Made by a program: the position numbers and the translations under genes
The notes under the pieces: generated by a model
The model's input: the letters and a program-made list of their open reading frames with translations, nothing else
Databases searched by the model: none
What the model was told of the DNA's origin: nothing
Part shown: positions 33,075 through 43,300 of the stretch, in pieces
How positions within the stretch are numbered: position 1 is the stretch's first letter
Layout of the letters: the number at the start of each line of letters is the position of its first letter
DNA from: Nelumbo lutea
Taxonomy: Eukaryota > Streptophyta > Magnoliopsida > Proteales > Nelumbonaceae
Assembly (NCBI GenBank): GCA_022828595.1
Contig: JAKGHH010000001.1
Coordinates: 204,247,813-204,311,812 of the forward strand
Direction: 5' to 3'
DNA length: 64,000 bases

Positions 33075-35278
33075 TTAACTTGATTGATCGAACATACAAA
33101 AACCTTGATTCAAAACAGTGAAGGCACCATCTAGAACAAGGTTATGCCCACTCACGTACGAGGAATCCTCACTGCCCAAATAAAGAGCAGCCTCAGCTAC
33201 GTCTTCCGGCTTAAGAGCTACTCCTTTGAGGTTAGAATAAGCATCAACAATGGCAGCATCCTCTTCCAGCTTTAGGAACTTCCTGGACTGTGGCGTTGCT
33301 ACCGCATAGGGTGATATACAATTGACTCGAATGCCGAACCTACCAAGCTCAACAGCCGTGTTCCTAGTAAGCCCCAACACTGCGTGCTTTGAGCTTGTAT
33401 AGGCGTGTGGTGTAGCCCCGCCGATGATTGAGCAAATGCTGGCCATGTTTATGATGCTACCACCACCATTGGCCAGAATCATTACACGGGCTGCATGCTT
33501 GGTGCCCAAGAAGGGACCTATTACATTGACATTCAGGACTTGCTGGAAATCACCTCTGTCATTGGCAAGTATATTGACTGTTGGTGACCCTATGATGCCG
33601 GCATTGATCAACATGATGTCCAGCTTTCCATGCCGGGCGACCGCACCGTTGACGGCATTTTCAACGTCGGATTCGTTAGTGACATCACAGTGGATGAAGG
33701 AGGCAGAGGAAGGACCTAGTTCCTTGCAGACTGAGTGGCCAAGCTCATCTTGGATATCAGCAATTACAACTTTGGCTCCATGTTGGCTGAATAACTTGGC
33801 ACAGGACCGCCCAAGGCCGCTGGCTCCATCGGTCACTAATGCTACCTTAGCTTCCAATCTACAATGAAAGAAGGAAATAAGGGCACTGCAAGTAACAATA
33901 CTAAGGATTGATCGGTTTGGTTTGCAGTCGGACTCGAAATCAAAATCCTCCAGATTCATGGTTCATTCCCATAGTCTGTTTGGTTTAGATAAACATGGGA
34001 ATGAGAATTGGAATCAGCAGGAATAGGAATTCATTCCCAAGAGGGGGGGGCAGGGAATGGCCATTCCCTCAAATGGTGGAATGTCATTCTAGCAGGAATG
34101 GAAATGAGATTCCGATTCTATCCAACCAAACAGTTGGAATCGGAATAACCCATCCCGATTCCCATTCCAAACCCCTACTCCTGCAAACCAAACAAGGCCT
34201 AAGTCTTCTCGTTGTCAAACCAAAGCAATGGTAAGCCATTTTTATCATTTCTGCCAAGGGCAATTATGCATGAAGGGCAGTTGGGGTGTGCCAAACTTGC
34301 TTGATTCTAATCAAATCCAACCATAAGGCTCAAGGGTACGAACTTCATCCTGGATCTCTTAAAGGCAATCTGTTCACATAGCATCCAATCATACATTGGG
34401 AATATCTCCCATACATGTACACAAAATTCATGCATAGGTGTTCCCAATGTGCAGCTGGATTCTCGTGCTTTCATTGTGTGTAAACAGAGTTTTTGCTTAT
34501 GGACACTCCCGATGCTCCATCTATGTCTCTATCTCTCTATCTATGTGACAGGATTCTCTGCAAGCAAAAACTCTACACACTGTAAAAGCATGGGAATCTA
34601 GCCGCACACTGATAACATACATGCATGTACAGGAGTTATTCCCAATGTGCAGATTAATTCTATGTGAGCAGAGTTTTTGGTTGCAGGGATCCAAGCTCTC
34701 TATCAATTTGTTTGTTTTTCTATTTATCTATATATGCCACCCACCATGGTTTTTAATGTCAAAAACTTCCTGAAATTTAGCAAAATTTTGGTAACAGAAC
34801 TACCAAACGATATATGACAAATACTGATCAGATTTATTTTGCTTTTAATTTGAAAATTTGTCCAATATTTTGGATTTTACCTTGGAGGCTTGCTCATCTG
34901 TTGACTGAAGCCAGAGATATTCTAAATTCCCTAAATGCCAAGCTGGTTTGGATTCCTAAGGAATTAAACATTGTAGCTGATAGCTTAGCCAAATCTGGAG
35001 CCCATAGAACTATTATGTTTTCTGATGTTCTGCCTGTGTAATTCTGTTCCTGCCTTCCAAAGGCCTTGTACTCTGTTAACTTTTCTCAGTTAATTCTTAA
35101 TAAAATTTGTTAACCTTCTCAAAAAAAAGCAATTGGATTTTTACCATTTTTGCCAAAATTTCATAATACTATTAATATAAATAATATCCATAATACAATT
35201 ATAAAAATATATTATAGCAGTTAAATAATAACTAAAAACCATCAGCCCAAATTTCTAAGATTTCAAAAAAAAAAAAAA

Positions 35279-35310
<32 letters not shown>

Positions 35311-35566
35311 GGTTATAAAAAAAAAAAAAACCATCAGCCCAAATGAATTCAAGGTTGTGTTTGGACTTTGGACATAGCAGGTTATAAGGGCAGAAATGAA
35401 AAGAAAATCCAGCCCCCTATATATACAGATTAATTCCAAAATCTGGAAAAAAAAAACATGGGCATGGGCAGTCGACAGCAAGATAGAGAGGACTTGGTGG
35501 CTTAATTATGAGTAAGTGAGCATACCTCCTTGCAACAGCTGAGAGAATGGAGGAGCTGTTTGCCAT
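33075..35566 (-). CDS. Short-chain dehydrogenase/reductase, SDR110C type
   Basis: Two exons on the - strand: 35566-35526 and 33858-33075, giving about 274 residues, normal for the family. Exon 1 encodes MANSSSILSAVARR and ends AG|GTATGC. Exon 2 follows TTGTAG and continues RLEAKVALVTDGASGLG, the usual join for secoisolariciresinol-dehydrogenase-like enzymes. Visible sites are the cofactor loop TDGASGLG (residues 23-30), an acidic residue at the end of strand 2 (VVIAD, D48, favouring NAD), NAG (99-101), Ser154, Tyr167 and Lys171 (YTSSK). The first Gly of the TGxxxGxG loop is Asp (D24), which may weaken cofactor binding. The substrate cannot be inferred; relatives oxidise lignan, terpenoid or hormone precursors. 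A truncated copy lies downstream. The start is chosen by splice phase; the longer uninterrupted frame to 33959 runs into the intron. Confidence 0.85.
33971..34201. mobile_element. MITE in the SDR intron
   Basis: GTCTGTTTGGTTTAGATAAA on the left and CTGCAAACCAAACAAGGCC on the right are imperfect inverted ends. The GGAATGAGAATTGGAATC interior resembles the element at 36755-36959. Confidence 0.6.
34882..35132 (+). mobile_element. 5'-truncated LINE in the SDR intron
   Basis: Encodes the end of a LINE RNase H (LTEARDILNSLNAKLVWIPK, ELNIVADSLAKSG), then a short 3' UTR and an A8 tail at 35121-35128. It is flanked by TTGGATTTTACC (34870-34881) and TTGGATTTTTACC (35133-35145), a likely target duplication. 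It lies antisense to the SDR gene. Confidence 0.75.
35268..35474. repeat. ATGGGC hexamer repeats with poly(A) runs
   Basis: Five copies of CATGGG(C) at 35279-35310 and two at 35458-35470, each preceded by a long A run. The phrase AACCATCAGCCCAAAT occurs on both sides (35237 and 35331), indicating a local duplication. It lies near exon 1 of the SDR gene, inside its intron. Confidence 0.75.
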
Positions 35567-35999
35567 GGCGGCAGGCTGCAGCTGAGATTATTGGTTCCAA
35601 GGCTTTTCATGAATTCATTTTCATCTCTCTTAAGTTAGTAAGATAAGCACTGTTTAGCTAGAGGCTTTCAATAGATAGAGTTATCTTTACAAAGTCAAGC
35701 GTTTACCAGAAGTCTTGGTGGAGTACTGCTAGGACCCGACTGACTAGTTCTGCCCACCGTGATTTATTGTCCTCTATATATAATAAGCTTTCTTTGATAA
35801 AACAACCTATGTTTTGAAAAAAAAAAAAAAAAAAAAATCTTCGTGTGATGGTTTGGGTGTAAATTTTCCAATCCGAACAAAAGGACCCACACACCTTTTA
35901 ACACAGCAGGTATATTATCATCACAAACAATCTGTTCCCAACTCTTTTCAAGCACATAATCTTTCAAATATACTTTTAAAAAAATAAGCTAGGCGCGTC
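35567..35999. other. Region upstream of the SDR gene
   Basis: Should hold the SDR promoter (- strand). I see no clear TATA box. An A21 run lies at 35817-35837. Confidence 0.4.
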
Positions 36000-36392
36000 T
36001 ACGGGTGCAAATGGATCGGATCATCCGCTCCGAAAAATTCGATCTGATGTATTGTCATATTTATAAATATAAATATATATTATATTATTTATTTTGTATT
36101 TTTATAAATTTGTTATATTATTTATTTTTATAAAATATGTATATATAATAAAAATAATTTAAAAATATTTATATTTTTTGTTTAAATTGATATATTTTAT
36201 TTTTTTCATTTAATAATAATTATTTTTTAAAGAAAACAAGTCGGATCAAATCAGATCCAAATATTCAATAGGATTTGAATTCAAATCAAGTCCTATCAAA
36301 TCCGATTGAATCTTTGGATCCGATATGAATAGTGTCGGATTGGATTTGAATATACCCTGATTCGAATCCAATCTGATCTGTTTGCATCCTTA
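36000..36392. mobile_element. hAT-like MITE
   Basis: Ends TACGGGTGCAAATGGATCGG and, inverted, TAAGGATGCAAACAGATCAG. Flanked by GGCGCGTC (35992-35999) and GGCGTGCC (36393-36400), 6 of 8 bases identical. AT-rich interior. Confidence 0.7.
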
Positions 36393-36754
36393 GGCGTGCC
36401 TGTTTGGGTCTAACTCTAACTTTGCAAGGTGGGTCTGTCATGGTCATGGAAAGATTAGAAGCTATGTTTGGTGAAAATGACTTTCTCATGCAAATAGTCT
36501 TTATGGTTTCTTCAAAAGGATTCAGTCAATGCAGCTCAATCAAAGCTGAAGCCCTCCCAAATGGGTCTTGAAAGCAATGTTGTAAGACTCAAAACTGTTT
36601 ACAAAACCAGGAAAGGCTACAAGGTCACGGGTCAGATGGTCCAACCGCTTGGTCAACCCAGTGGCCTATGGTGTTATATGTAACATGCATATAACATTAT
36701 TTTTTTTTTATATTGTAATATATGTTTAAGTAGTGATTAAATGGTTTGTTTCAT
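36393..36754. other. Intergenic, no gene seen
   Basis: No gene or bounded repeat is visible. Confidence 0.4.
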
Positions 36755-36959
36755 AGGGTCCGTTTGTTTTAAGGGAATAATGGTTTGGAATCAAAATCAG
36801 AATGGATCGTTCCAATTCCAATCGTTTGGTTGGGTGGAATCGGAATCTTATTATTGTTTTTGTTAAAATGCATTTCCTCATTTGAGGGAATGATTTTGAG
36901 AATGAAATTTTATTCCAGCTGATTCCAATTCTAATTCCGGTTGTAAACAAAAAGACCCT
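36755..36959. mobile_element. MITE, GGAAT-rich type
   Basis: AGGGTCCGTTTGTTTTAAGG on the left, TTGTAAACAAAAAGACCCT on the right, imperfect inverted repeats. The interior (GGAATCGGAATC, GAGGGAATG) resembles the element at 33971-34201. Confidence 0.6.
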
Positions 36960-38620
36960 CAGCTTTTTAATATAAGTGACCAGGTTCCAAGTCCTTTTAA
37001 CTCACGTTTTACTCAACAACATATACTTATTTGAACAATTTAGATATTAAAGAGAGAACAACAAAGGTGATAAAATATTGCTCATTTAATAACTTATGAT
37101 AAGGGAAAATCTTTGCCGATGGAAAGACACGGTATTGGAAGAGCTTTGACCAGTCAACACCCCTCCACCCGGCCCTCAATTTTGATAAAAACCTCCTAAT
37201 TGGTTACCACACTTTTATATGATAACTATTGATTACAAGTTTTTCCAATATCATGTATTATCCAATATTATAGTCGAAACCTATGATAAATTAATGACCT
37301 AACGGTTGTTTGTTGTATTCCTGGATGGGTAATCAAGTCTTAGAATGGCCACTTTGAGTAATAAATGCTAAAGGATTCATAAGACCCCCAATAGATGGAA
37401 CCAACGACATTGGGTAATGGCCTTTTAGGGCTCGTAAAAATCAAAATGAATGTCGATTCTTAGTTTTTACGGTTCAACCATCCAATCTGGTCAGAGCAAG
37501 GTTTAAAAATCGTAACATATTGGCCGATACTGATACATATCATTCCAGCAATATTTCAATACGTGGAATGCTACAAATTCAATAGTTTCGTTCCTTTTCG
37601 TCTGTATTGGATTGATACGGACCTATATCGAATACAGGACCAATACGGACAGATATTTTGAATGTATCGGCTGATACATATTGTAATATTAGATTATCTC
37701 TATATTTCTTTCATAAATAAGCCTATTTCATAATTCTTTCTCCTAAGAGAGAGGTTTCCTTACCTTTCCCTTCCTTTCCTTGCTTTTTCCTTCAAATCAA
37801 ACATAGCCTTAATAATTCATTTTCTCTCTTAATTAATAATTAATCACTACATTTATGACAATATTCAAATTCAAATTTTAATTTGACCTGCCATTAAAGT
37901 AATAAATTCGAAGTTGACATGTCATTAAACCAACATATTTAAAACTAATAAGAAAGGTAAGGAGAATTGAACCCAAGTAATTTGATTGTAGTGAACATAA
38001 GCAAACCATACACCATATTCAATTGTTAATTATAATGTATGTATTATTATTCTTAAGCAAATATTTTTCTTCTTAATGGATCTTCATTAATTAATCTTAA
38101 AATTGATTATTAAAATTTATATACTAATAAACATTAATACACATTTTACTCCTTCCATTATCTTCAACGATTACCTATTTGTCCCTATGGGTTTGTATGT
38201 TTAAATAACTTGCTTTCTTTATAAGTGTTTAAATAGCTTACGTTTTTTATACCTTAAACCTTGGATTCCAAGTGGCAAAGACCATAGAAGTAAATGTCTT
38301 TCATGGTTCACCTTAAAAGGTTCTGATTTTAGTTCAACCAGCTGGTCCTGTTAGGATTTCAAAATATTGCTTTTCACCATTTGTTTATCAATCAAAAATA
38401 GAATGTGCCTAAAGACACATTCGATATTTGATTGCCGATTGAAGAAATTTTGTTCATCTTTTCAGTAATTGTGTGATCTCTGATCTTCTACCCACACTCT
38501 ATAGTTACTATAGCTGTACATTGAGAGCATTTCCCATATTTGCATGTTATCATTCATAGGGAAATGTTTCAAATGTGCATATGTAGCATCATGTGTACAG
38601 GTGTGGTCAGGATTCTTTCG
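36960..38620. other. AT-rich intergenic sequence
   Basis: 37500-37690 repeats the phrase GATAC(A/G)TAT and CCAATACGGAC like a decayed MITE. 37750-37812 is a half copy of the element at 38797-38953 (CTTCAAATCAAACATAGCC). No gene is seen. Confidence 0.4.
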
Positions 38621-38629
38621 CTACTTGCT

Positions 38630-39015
38630 GTGTTAATTTAAATTTGATTCTCCCCCTTTCTTGTGTACAGAACCTTAGGGGGTCTGAGATTGTAATTGAT
38701 TTATTCTTCCCAAAAACTTGATATGAAATGTTAAGGTGATTTGCCACTTCTTGTGCTCATTCAAATTTGGTTCTCCCCTTTCGTTTGTATAGAACCTTAA
38801 TGTTATGTTTGATTTGAAGGAAAAAGTAAGAAAATGAAGGAAAAATAGGAAAACCAATACAAAGAAGGAAGAGATAGGGACGTAAAGGTTTTCCTATCCT
38901 TCCCTTCCTTTCTGGCTTTCCCTACATTTTTCTTCAAATCAAACATAGCCTAAGGAGTTTAAGATTGTAATTGATTTATTCTTCCCAAAAACTTGATATG
39001 AAGTGTTAGGGTACT
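38630..39015. repeat. Tandem duplication, second copy split by a MITE
   Basis: A unit of about 125 bp (TTTGATTCTCCCC...CAGAACCTTA...GATTGTAATTGATTTATTC...CTTGATATGAA.TGTTA) occurs twice in tandem, near 38632 and near 38760. In copy 1 AACCTTAGGGGGTCTGAG is continuous. In copy 2 a 150-bp MITE separates AACCTTA from AGGAGTTTAAG. Confidence 0.8.
38797..38953. mobile_element. PIF-like MITE with an internal empty site
   Basis: Inverted ends TATGTTTGATTTGAAGGAAA and CTTCAAATCAAACATA, with TTA at the left and TAA at the right. The undisturbed first copy of the surrounding duplication shows the site before insertion. Confidence 0.8.
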
Positions 39016-39338
39016 TTTGGAGTAAACAACTATGGGCCATGCTCTTGTATTCCTGTTGGTTTACATGGTCATGTGACCATTTCCCAAATGGCAATACAAA
39101 ACCATTCTTAATAATAAAACGTTGATTAAATAAATTAATTGCAAATTATAAGGGTGTTTTAGTAATATATAAAGTATGGGATAGGTCTTAATAAATACAT
39201 GAAACTATAAGATGTGTTTTAGTAAATGACCCTGAAATAAATAGCTAAAGAAAATGGAAAAGAAAATATTATTGATAACCAAAATAAAACATTAACATTT
39301 CAATGAGTAAATGAGAGAATTTTCAAACCTAAGCTACT

Positions 39339-39823
39339 AGGGGTGCTCATGATTTGGTTAACTGAACGAGTATTATCAGTTTCTGGAAAACCAATAATCA
39401 AAACCTAACCGAAGCCAATTGGTTAATCGGTTCGGTTCGTTAGGTTTTTGGTTCTTTATATTTACAATATATTATAAATAAATATATAATAAAAATAGAA
39501 ATACATATAAACTATTATATTTTAAACAATAAATAATATATATTTATATATAATGCATATTTATTGATTTATAATATATGGATAATATAAAATATTTATA
39601 AACATATATATAATATACATAAATGTACACATAATATATAGAAATATATGTATACCGGTCGATTCGATTAACCACCAATTTTTTATATTAGTTAATCGAA
39701 ACGGCAAAACCAAACTAGTACCATCGTTTTTTTTTTTTAAATACTGAACTGACCAGTTCTATTAAATGGAGTTTTGGGTTCGATCTTATCGATTCGGTTT
39801 TTTCTTGCCTATGAACAACCCGT
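39339..39823. mobile_element. Possible hAT-like MITE
   Basis: TAGGGGTGCTCATGATTTGG at the left and, inverted, GGGTTGTTCATAGGCAAG at the right. Very AT-rich centre, GGTTAATCGGTTCGGTTCG phrases. I could not find a clean target duplication. Confidence 0.45.
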
Positions 39824-39914
39824 TCAAGCTCGACTAAACCCACCCAAATGACCCAACCAGCTCAGGGTTTAACTACGGTCTGGGTCCGGCTAAAAATGAT
39901 CACTCAATTCATGA

Positions 39915-39964
39915 CACGTGTTTCACTCACGTGTATAAATACTCGTGATAAGAAACCACACGTG
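39915..39964 (+). promoter_or_regulatory. NAC gene promoter: three G-boxes and TATA
   Basis: CACGTG occurs at 39915-39920, 39928-39933 and 39959-39964. TATAAATA lies at 39934-39941, immediately after the second. G-boxes with ACGTG cores bind bZIP/ABF and bHLH/PIF factors. Two tight copies just upstream of a TATA box suggest control by abscisic acid, stress or light. The inferred 5' UTR is about 350 nt. Confidence 0.65.
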
Positions 39965-40324
39965 TAATGGGAAACCTCACATAGTGCACTATGCACGACC
40001 AAGTTCAGCAGATACGGAGATACCAGTGAAGACAGCGTCTCCCGCGAAAAAAGAGTGAAAAGAAAAAGGAAAAAAGCGCTAAGCAGACGCTTGAACTCGA
40101 ACCAAGTTTGCCACTTTCGATTTTCGCCACCGCCCCATTGATAAAGCAAGCGAAGAAAGCAAAGAACCAAGTCAAAGCAACGAAGACTCGGGCAAGAAAG
40201 AATATATGTCTTCTGATTCTGATCTTCTCCCCCAAGTAGGGAGAACCCAAACAAATCCTTCCAAGCTACCCATTACATCTCCTCGATCAGACAGAGACCT
40301 TTGTTTTGCAGGGCGAGTAGTACG

Positions 40325-43300
40325 ATGTCCATGACGGACCTTTCTCTTTTTCCTGGTTTTAGATTTTGTCCGACGGACGAAGAACTCATCTCTTACTATC
40401 TCAAACAAAAGATTTTGGGCATGGAGAAGAGTGTGCAAGTGATTCCCGAGGTTGTTTTCTGCCAACACGAACCTTGGGACTTACCTGGTGAGATACACTC
40501 ATACCCATGGAGAGATTATTCTTTCTTTATGTTTGTTTGATTTGTTTTGAAGTGGTTTCTTTCTGATTCCTTTAAACTCTATTTGTTTAACTTGATTTTG
40601 ATTGTGATTTTATAGAGGTTTTCTGTTGACATGAACGATTTCTTGTCTTGCAACTTTGAATGGATTTTAATGATCGTGGGGTGTTAAGCATGGAAGTTTT
40701 TTTTTTTTGATAGATAGAGTATGGAAGATTTGAGATACTGTTTCTGGGTTTTGGAAACTGATTAGTGCTGGTTTATTTTCAACCAGCCAAATCAATCATT
40801 CAATCGGATCATGAGTGGTTCTTCTTTGCTCCTCGCGGCAGGAAATACCCGAATGGCTCTCAAACTAAGAGGGCTACTGAAGCCGGTTACTGGAAAGCAA
40901 CAGGGAAAGAGCGTCCAGTGAAGTCTGGTTCGAATTTGATCGGTGCGAAGCGGACTCTGGTGTTCCACAAAGGGCGAGCACCAGAAGGTGAAAGGACAGA
41001 TTGGATAATGCACGAATATTCTATAAAAGGAAATTTTCAGGTGATTTTTTTTTACGATCCTTCTGTTGTTATGCTTGGCAGTTGCTTTAGTTCCTTTGGT
41101 TATCCCCCTGAAATGTCTCGATGAATTGAAATTTGATTAATGGCCAACTGTGTTTGACATTGCTTTCATAATTATTGATTTTAGGCTTGGGTTCAAGCAA
41201 ATTTTGTTCATTCGATGAATTGTAGTTACCCCTATGCTGGACTGTGGGCTGCTGGCCATGCGTTTACAGAAAGAAAGAAGAGAAGAGAAAGAAAGGATTA
41301 AAGGGAAAAAAATACCTACACGAGTAACACATGGCTTTTGTACTCTTGAACCTTTTGGCACATTGTATACACTTCGACTGATACCTCTAAGATATGTCAA
41401 TGGGATTCTCTTGAGCTAGAATTCCTCAGTCATATTAACTTCTAGAGAAGACAAAAACCTTTTAGTATATTAGTTCTACTAGTAAATATTTACTTGCATT
41501 TGCACGTGGCAGTATCTCTAAGACAAAACTATTTATAATTCATGGACTATTTTTGAACAGTTATAAGTGGGTAGTTTCTGGATAGTTTTTAGACAGTTAT
41601 AAGTAGGCATGCAGTTTCTAAAATGAGAGTAAAGGACATATATGCCCTCTTTATGCCCATTGTATGTTTAGACAAAAGGGATAGAAAACATCCCATGAAA
41701 ATTCCAAAATGAAGGGACATTCACTCTTTTATAAGTGGTATAGATATAGATATAGATATAGATATAGATTACACATGGCTTTTGTCCCTACTTTTTAACA
41801 GAAGGGTCAAGAGATATATGCTGATTGATTATGTGAAACCAACAATCAAGCAGTCTTGACATGAACAATGTCTTACCATCTCCCCTCCCCCTTGTTTTGA
41901 ATGGACTAGAGGAATAAGGTTATATGATCAGGCTCATAAATTATTCATATTATAGGGTATTGCTCATTATTTTTCATGGATATCATCATGCTAGATTCCA
42001 AGAGGAACTTGAACTTAAAATAACATACGACTGCTAGATGCAAATCTTCCTAGCTGCAGGACTCTTTTGTTGTTTGCCGCCTACGGAAGAAGCCCTCGTC
42101 AAGCCCAACGACCCCAAACTGCATCTCAGTTATTCCAAAGGGTCTATCACCTCCAAGTGTGAATGCTTATGCTGTTGGTGAAAGAAACCAACCACAGGTT
42201 GGTACATCTGAAGCAGGGAAGGAAACAGAATGCTCCTCAGAGAAGCATAGAAGCAGTTCACAATGTTCTTCTAGTGAACAAGTTGATTCAGCATCAGATC
42301 TACCTGAGGAAACATGCTCTCTCCAACCCCATACTCATACCAGTGAAAAGGTGCGACTTATTGCTTCTTCACAAATAAGGCTGCAAATAGATTGGATGGA
42401 ATTGGATTTATCTAGATTGATTTATTAACATTTGGATTTGGATTGAGTCTTATCCATTGAATTTAGTTTGGATTTGAATCTAACATAGATGTTGAATGTA
42501 ATTAAAAAATTAAAATAAAAACGACAAAAAAGTGTATTTTATTAATAACATGAACTAAAAATGACTTTGATATTGTATATCATGTATAAAATGAATTGAA
42601 AATAACTTCCATGGGACTTGAATCTGTGACTCTTTAGTAAACACAGAACATTCAAACCAACTTTACTAAAAGATAAAATGTAAACTTTATGTAGATATAA
42701 GCACATATATCTAAGTGTTATCAGATTGGTTGGGGTGGATTGCTACCTTTTTCTATAATTCTATCCAATTATAAAGAGGTTGGATTTAGATTGGGCTTCT
42801 AGTTTGGAAAATAGAAACTATTTTTTTGGACTGTGGTCCTATTCGTGGAGATTTATTTTATACATTTATTAGGTTTCCATCCTCAGTACACAAAAGCCTC
42901 AATCTCATGCAGAGGGTTATTATTTCACCATAACCTTTTTTTTTATCATTAACCTTGAATTGTATTAATTGAAAAATGAAATAATTTTTCAGCATCCAAA
43001 AGGATGGAGAGAAGGCAGTACATTAGTACAATCAGTTCAAAGCTTCCAATAACTTATAATGTTACAAAGATAAGTATTTTTTTTTTTTTATCAATAACTG
43101 TGAAATGTAGTAATTAATATTAAGAAAAATTACAAGGCAAAGGGGCTAAACAATCTTAGCTCCCTATAACAGTCTATGAGTAGCAAATACAATTACAATA
43201 AAGCCCAAAACAAAGAGTTCCTATTAACCCCTTGCCTAGCTAAACCATCTGCCAGTGAGTTTGCACTTCTCTTAACCCATTTGTACTGAATTTCAACATC

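Noticed and set aside
33424..33867. 147-codon open frame on the + strand opposite the SDR gene
   Set aside because: Shadow frame of the SDR exon; no domain, start context or splice support.
35263..35481. Open frame with a PCPCPC run
   Set aside because: Translation of the ATGGGC hexamer repeats on the other strand.
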